Assembly: GCA_024280675.1 (NCBI GenBank)
Contig: JAJRPT010000068.1
Coordinates: 1 to 7,298 of the forward strand
Direction of reading: 5' to 3'
Length of the DNA: 7,298 bases
Origin: Bacteroidota bacterium
GTDB taxonomy: Bacteria > Bacteroidota > Ignavibacteria > Kapaibacteriales > UBA2268
Shown: in pieces, positions 4,377 to 7,298 of the stretch
Numbering within the stretch: position 1 is the stretch's first letter
How the letters are laid out: every line of letters starts with the position of its first letter
Translations under genes and position numbers: made by a program
The notes under the pieces: generated by a model
What the model was told of the DNA's origin: nothing
What the model saw: the letters and a program-made list of their open reading frames with translations, nothing else
Database searches by the model: none

Positions 4377-7298
4377 CTAAGAAAAAAGGGATTTCGGCAA
4401 AGTAAACTTAAATGATGTTCCTTTGCCCAATTCTGATTCTACCCAAATGTGACCACTGTGCTTTTCGATAAACTCCTTGCAGAGTATAAGACCAATACCC
4501 GTGCCAACCTCGCCCTTAGTTCCTCTTGTTGATACTTTCGAGTCTAGTTTGAATATCTCTGTAATATTTTTTTCACTTATTCCCACACCAGTATCACTAA
4601 CACAGAACTCCCAACTGCTATCCTTGGTTTTGCACGAAATATTTACCTTGCCATATTCTTCTGTAAATTTAATTGCATTCGATATTAAATTTCTAAACAC
4701 AGTTGAAATCATGTTCCTATCGCCTCTTACACCAATTTGCTTGTCAAAATCAATTTTAATTTTAATTTTCTTATCGTTTATAGAATTAGACAAAAGTTCT
4801 ATGTTTTTTGAAACAAGTTGATAGACTTGCACATCTTCTGGTTTAAACTCCAGATTACCACTTTGTGATCTTGCCCAACTAAGCACCTCTTCAATCAAAG
4901 TATTTATGTTTAATGTTGTCTTCTCAATCATTTTTATATATTTTCCAATTGGCTCTATCTCACCTTTTTCATAAAACAATTGCATTAGCCCAGCAACAGA
5001 TAATATTCCATGAAGCGGATTTTTAAGGTCGTGTGCTAGAATGGAAAAGAATTTATTTTTTGTTGCTATTGCCCTTTCTAGTTCGGCTTGAGTGCGTCCT
5101 CTTTCTTCATTTTCCATCTTCACCTCAAGTAAAGCATCGTCGAGTGAGGCTGTTCTGTCCCGAACCTTCTGCTCGAGGCTTTCATTTAGCTCAATTATTT
5201 CCTGTTCGGCTTTCTTAATTTTTGTCACATCGACAACACTTCCTCTGGTATTGATAAAGTTACCTTTACTGTCAAATCGCGCCGAAGCATTGAGCAATAT
5301 GTTTACGGGATGACCATCTTTGTGAATCAGTGTGTAAGAAAGATTCGATACCTTTTCGTTTCTTAATAACTTATTCCAATGATCATCAAGTTTATGCTTG
5401 TCTTCAGGGACCAATAAATTAGTCAATGACATCTGGCCGATTATCTCATCTCTAGAGTAACCAATTATTTTTAATTCTGAATCGTTTGTTTCAATGAAAA
5501 CTCTATCCTTTCCCAGCATATGAAAACCAATAGGAGCATTCTCAAAGAAATCTGCAAACTGTTCTTCGGATTCTCTTAGTTTCTCAGAAGTAAATTTAAG
5601 CTCAGTTACATCCTCTTTTATTGCAATAAAATTAATAATCTCATCTAAATCATTAAATACTGGGGATATTAACGCTTTTTCCCAGAATAGTTCTCCATTT
5701 TTCTTTTTATTGTGAAACTCTCCATGCCAGACATCGCCTCTGGAAATTGTATCCCAGAGTGTGCTATATTCTTCACTAGTCTTGTCACCACTTGAGAGAA
5801 TCCTAGGGTTTCTTCCCAATACTTCCTCAGATGTATATCCACTATTTTGGGTAAATCTTGGATTGACATACTCAATGTTTCCTTCGATGTCTGTGATTAC
5901 AATGGATGCGGGGCTTTGTTCGATAATTTTTGCAAGCTTGCTAGCTTCTTCTTCGGCTTTTTTATGCTGAATGACTGAGCTTAACTGATTTGCAATAGAG
6001 CTGATGAACTCTATGGTTCTTTTGTCTTCTTCTTTTAATTTATCAGAGAAAAATATGAGCACCGTTAATACTTCTCCCCCAGCCAATATCGGCACGCCGA
6101 AGCCTGCCTTAAGTCCAGCTTTTGAAGCAGTTTTAACTCTCAAAAAAGTCTGGCAAGTGTGCTGGGAAACATCTTCAATCCATTCATATTGTTGGGATGC
6201 CCAAACACGCCCAGGGAGTCCTTCGCCGTAAAGGAATTCTGTTTCTTCTGAAATTTTGCGAAACTCGGAAAGCTCATCGCTTTCTGTAAACCAAGCTGGG
6301 CTACAGATGAGAACTATCTTGTCATGGCGTGGTATCCAAGACTCGCCAACAAGCCAACCGGCTGACTTACAAACCAATGTTAGCACGACTTCCAATGCTG
6401 AGTAAAAATCATCACTCTGACCAATAGCCTTCATCATTTGTTGCAAGAGCTTTATCTCTTTTTCTGCAATCTTCCTTTGGGTAATATCCAAATAAATTGC
6501 AAATATCCCTATTGATTTCCCTTCTACAATTATATTTGAAACAACAATTTCTACATCTATTTCCTTTCCCAACTTATTTTTTCTAATTGTTTCATATGTC
6601 ACAGATTTTTCACTTCTCAAAAAAGTATCGGTATCTATTTTCTTAGACTCTTCAACGAGCTGCTCTGGAACTATAAAATCCATAATCTCATTGCCGATTA
6701 CTTCTTCTTTGCTGAAGCCAAATAGTTTTGTAAAGTTTTCATTTACCCTAGCTATATGACCATCTTTGTCAAGGATAGCAACTGCTCCAGGAGAGTTTTC
6801 CAGCAGATTACTCAGATACATAGTTTGCTGTTGCAGTTTTTTTTCTGTTTTAATTTTCTCTGTCACATTTTGCAATGAGCCTACCATTTTTTCGGCTTCA
6901 TCATTTTCAAAATGAATTTTACCACGAGAATTCACATACATGACAGATTTATCTTTGCCAATAATTCGGAATGTGACATCATAATCGTCAATATTATCGA
7001 GTGCATTTTTCAATCCCTGTTCAACTATTTTCAAATCTTCTGGATGAACATGTTTTAAGAAAAAATCATAACTTGGTTCAAACGATTTCGGCGAGTAACC
7101 AAACAATCGAAAGGTGTGATCGGACCAAAAGAGCTTGCCTTCTTTAAAATATCTAACCCAAGAACCCATGTCTGCAACTTTTTGTGCTTGATTGAGTTTC
7201 TTCTCGCTTCTTATCAGCTGACGCTCAGTTCTTTTTCTTCTGGTAATATCTTGAACAGTACCCATCATAAACTTTGTACTGTTTTTTATAAAGGGTGC
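4377..7298 (-). CDS. multi-domain sensor histidine kinase with repeated PAS and one GAF domain (5' end outside window)
   Basis: The frame is open to the right edge (973 residues visible). The Met at 7268 lies inside a PAC motif (KFMMGTVQDIT), so the real start is outside; numbering here is from that Met. After this tail of an earlier PAS come a PAS_3-type domain (about 25-140) and a second PAS (149-268, ending YLDITQRKIAEKE). A GAF domain follows (276-440, with GEGLPGRVW and AGFGVPILAGGEV), then a PAS of the NPRILSSG type (445-562) and a last PAS (570-690). A coiled coil (about 686-735) leads into the kinase core. The H box is FFSILAHDLKNP with His746 (codon 5031-5033) as the phosphorylation site; the ATP-binding part has N box NLISNAIKF (Asn864), G1 DTGVGI (892-897) and G2 GTGIGL (922-927). 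All catalytic motifs are intact. No membrane segment or receiver domain is visible, so this part looks cytoplasmic. The signal is unknown and no response regulator is in the window. It converges on the porin gene. Confidence 0.95.
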   Translation of the reverse strand, partial: APFIKNSTKFMMGTVQDITRRKRTERQLIRSEKKLNQAQKVADMGSWVRYFKEGKLFWSDHTFRLFGYSPKSFEPSYDFFLKHVHPEDLKIVEQGLKNALDNIDDYDVTFRIIGKDKSVMYVNSRGKIHFENDEAEKMVGSLQNVTEKIKTEKKLQQQTMYLSNLLENSPGAVAILDKDGHIARVNENFTKLFGFSKEEVIGNEIMDFIVPEQLVEESKKIDTDTFLRSEKSVTYETIRKNKLGKEIDVEIVVSNIIVEGKSIGIFAIYLDITQRKIAEKEIKLLQQMMKAIGQSDDFYSALEVVLTLVCKSAGWLVGESWIPRHDKIVLICSPAWFTESDELSEFRKISEETEFLYGEGLPGRVWASQQYEWIEDVSQHTCQTFLRVKTASKAGLKAGFGVPILAGGEVLTVLIFFSDKLKEEDKRTIEFISSIANQLSSVIQHKKAEEEASKLAKIIEQSPASIVITDIEGNIEYVNPRFTQNSGYTSEEVLGRNPRILSSGDKTSEEYSTLWDTISRGDVWHGEFHNKKKNGELFWEKALISPVFNDLDEIINFIAIKEDVTELKFTSEKLRESEEQFADFFENAPIGFHMLGKDRVFIETNDSELKIIGYSRDEIIGQMSLTNLLVPEDKHKLDDHWNKLLRNEKVSNLSYTLIHKDGHPVNILLNASARFDSKGNFINTRGSVVDVTKIKKAEQEIIELNESLEQKVRDRTASLDDALLEVKMENEERGRTQAELERAIATKNKFFSILAHDLKNPLHGILSVAGLMQLFYEKGEIEPIGKYIKMIEKTTLNINTLIEEVLSWARSQSGNLEFKPEDVQVYQLVSKNIELLSNSINDKKIKIKIDFDKQIGVRGDRNMISTVFRNLISNAIKFTEEYGKVNISCKTKDSSWEFCVSDTGVGISEKNITEIFKLDSKVSTRGTKGEVGTGIGLILCKEFIEKHSGHIWVESELGKGTSFKFTLPKSLFS

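Noticed and set aside
5669..5875. A 68-codon minus-strand frame overlapping the kinase gene in another phase
   Set aside because: The main kinase frame is uninterrupted here and carries a well-formed PAS domain, so there is no frameshift to explain and no sign of a separate product.
4477..6231. Several plus-strand reading frames of 61-114 codons across the kinase gene
   Set aside because: All overlap conserved PAS, GAF and kinase-core coding sequence on the other strand and look like low-complexity Ser/Leu-rich antisense translations.
7263..7268. ATG-ATG as the possible start of the kinase gene
   Set aside because: These codons are inside the PAC signature (KFMMGTVQDIT) of an earlier PAS domain, and the frame stays open with fitting residues to the window edge, so the gene is treated as partial.

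Overview
This AT-rich window looks like chromosomal DNA from the Bacteroidota/Chlorobiota/Ignavibacteria (FCB) side of the bacterial tree. The clearest sign is that the first, partial gene ends in a type IX secretion (T9SS, Por) type A sorting domain, which is essentially confined to that group. Two TAnnTTTG motifs upstream of the divergent genes and the weak or absent Shine-Dalgarno sequences fit this, but they are weaker evidence. The assignment rests on protein features read by eye, not on a database search.

Layout from left to right. (1) Positions 1-894 (+) hold the C-terminal end of a secreted sortilin/BNR-type beta-propeller protein with a T9SS sorting tail. (2) Positions 891-1040 (+) hold a 49-codon reading frame that overlaps the previous stop as ATGA. 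It has a signal-peptide-like N-terminus and could be a tiny secreted peptide or the stump of a decayed gene. (3) Positions 1070-2638 (-) hold a complete carboxyltransferase (beta) subunit of a biotin-dependent acyl-CoA carboxylase of the propionyl-CoA carboxylase / methylmalonyl-CoA decarboxylase type. (4) Positions 2639-2870 are a divergent, very AT-rich intergenic region with candidate promoters on both strands and a perfect 11-bp inverted repeat between them. (5) Positions 2871-4274 (+) hold a complete 467-residue outer-membrane beta-barrel porin resembling the alginate-export family. (6) Positions 4297-4329 form a strong 12-bp stem hairpin with flanking T/A tracts, a probable bidirectional terminator between convergent genes. 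(7) Positions 4377-7298 (-) hold a large multi-PAS/GAF hybrid-free sensor histidine kinase whose N-terminus runs off the right edge.

The genes do not form one operon: strands alternate (+ + - + -), and the only likely co-transcribed pair is the propeller gene and the small frame after it. The carboxyltransferase acts in cytoplasmic propionyl-/methylmalonyl-CoA metabolism, the porin in outer-membrane solute passage, the propeller protein at the cell surface or outside the cell, and the kinase in signal transduction without a response regulator visible here. The carboxyltransferase and the porin share a divergent promoter region, so joint control is possible but unproven.

I found no CRISPR array, tRNA, rRNA, transposase, integrase, phage or defence gene, and nothing that I can honestly call a new biological system. 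The most open questions are the 49-codon frame, the inverted repeat between the divergent genes, and what the large kinase senses.
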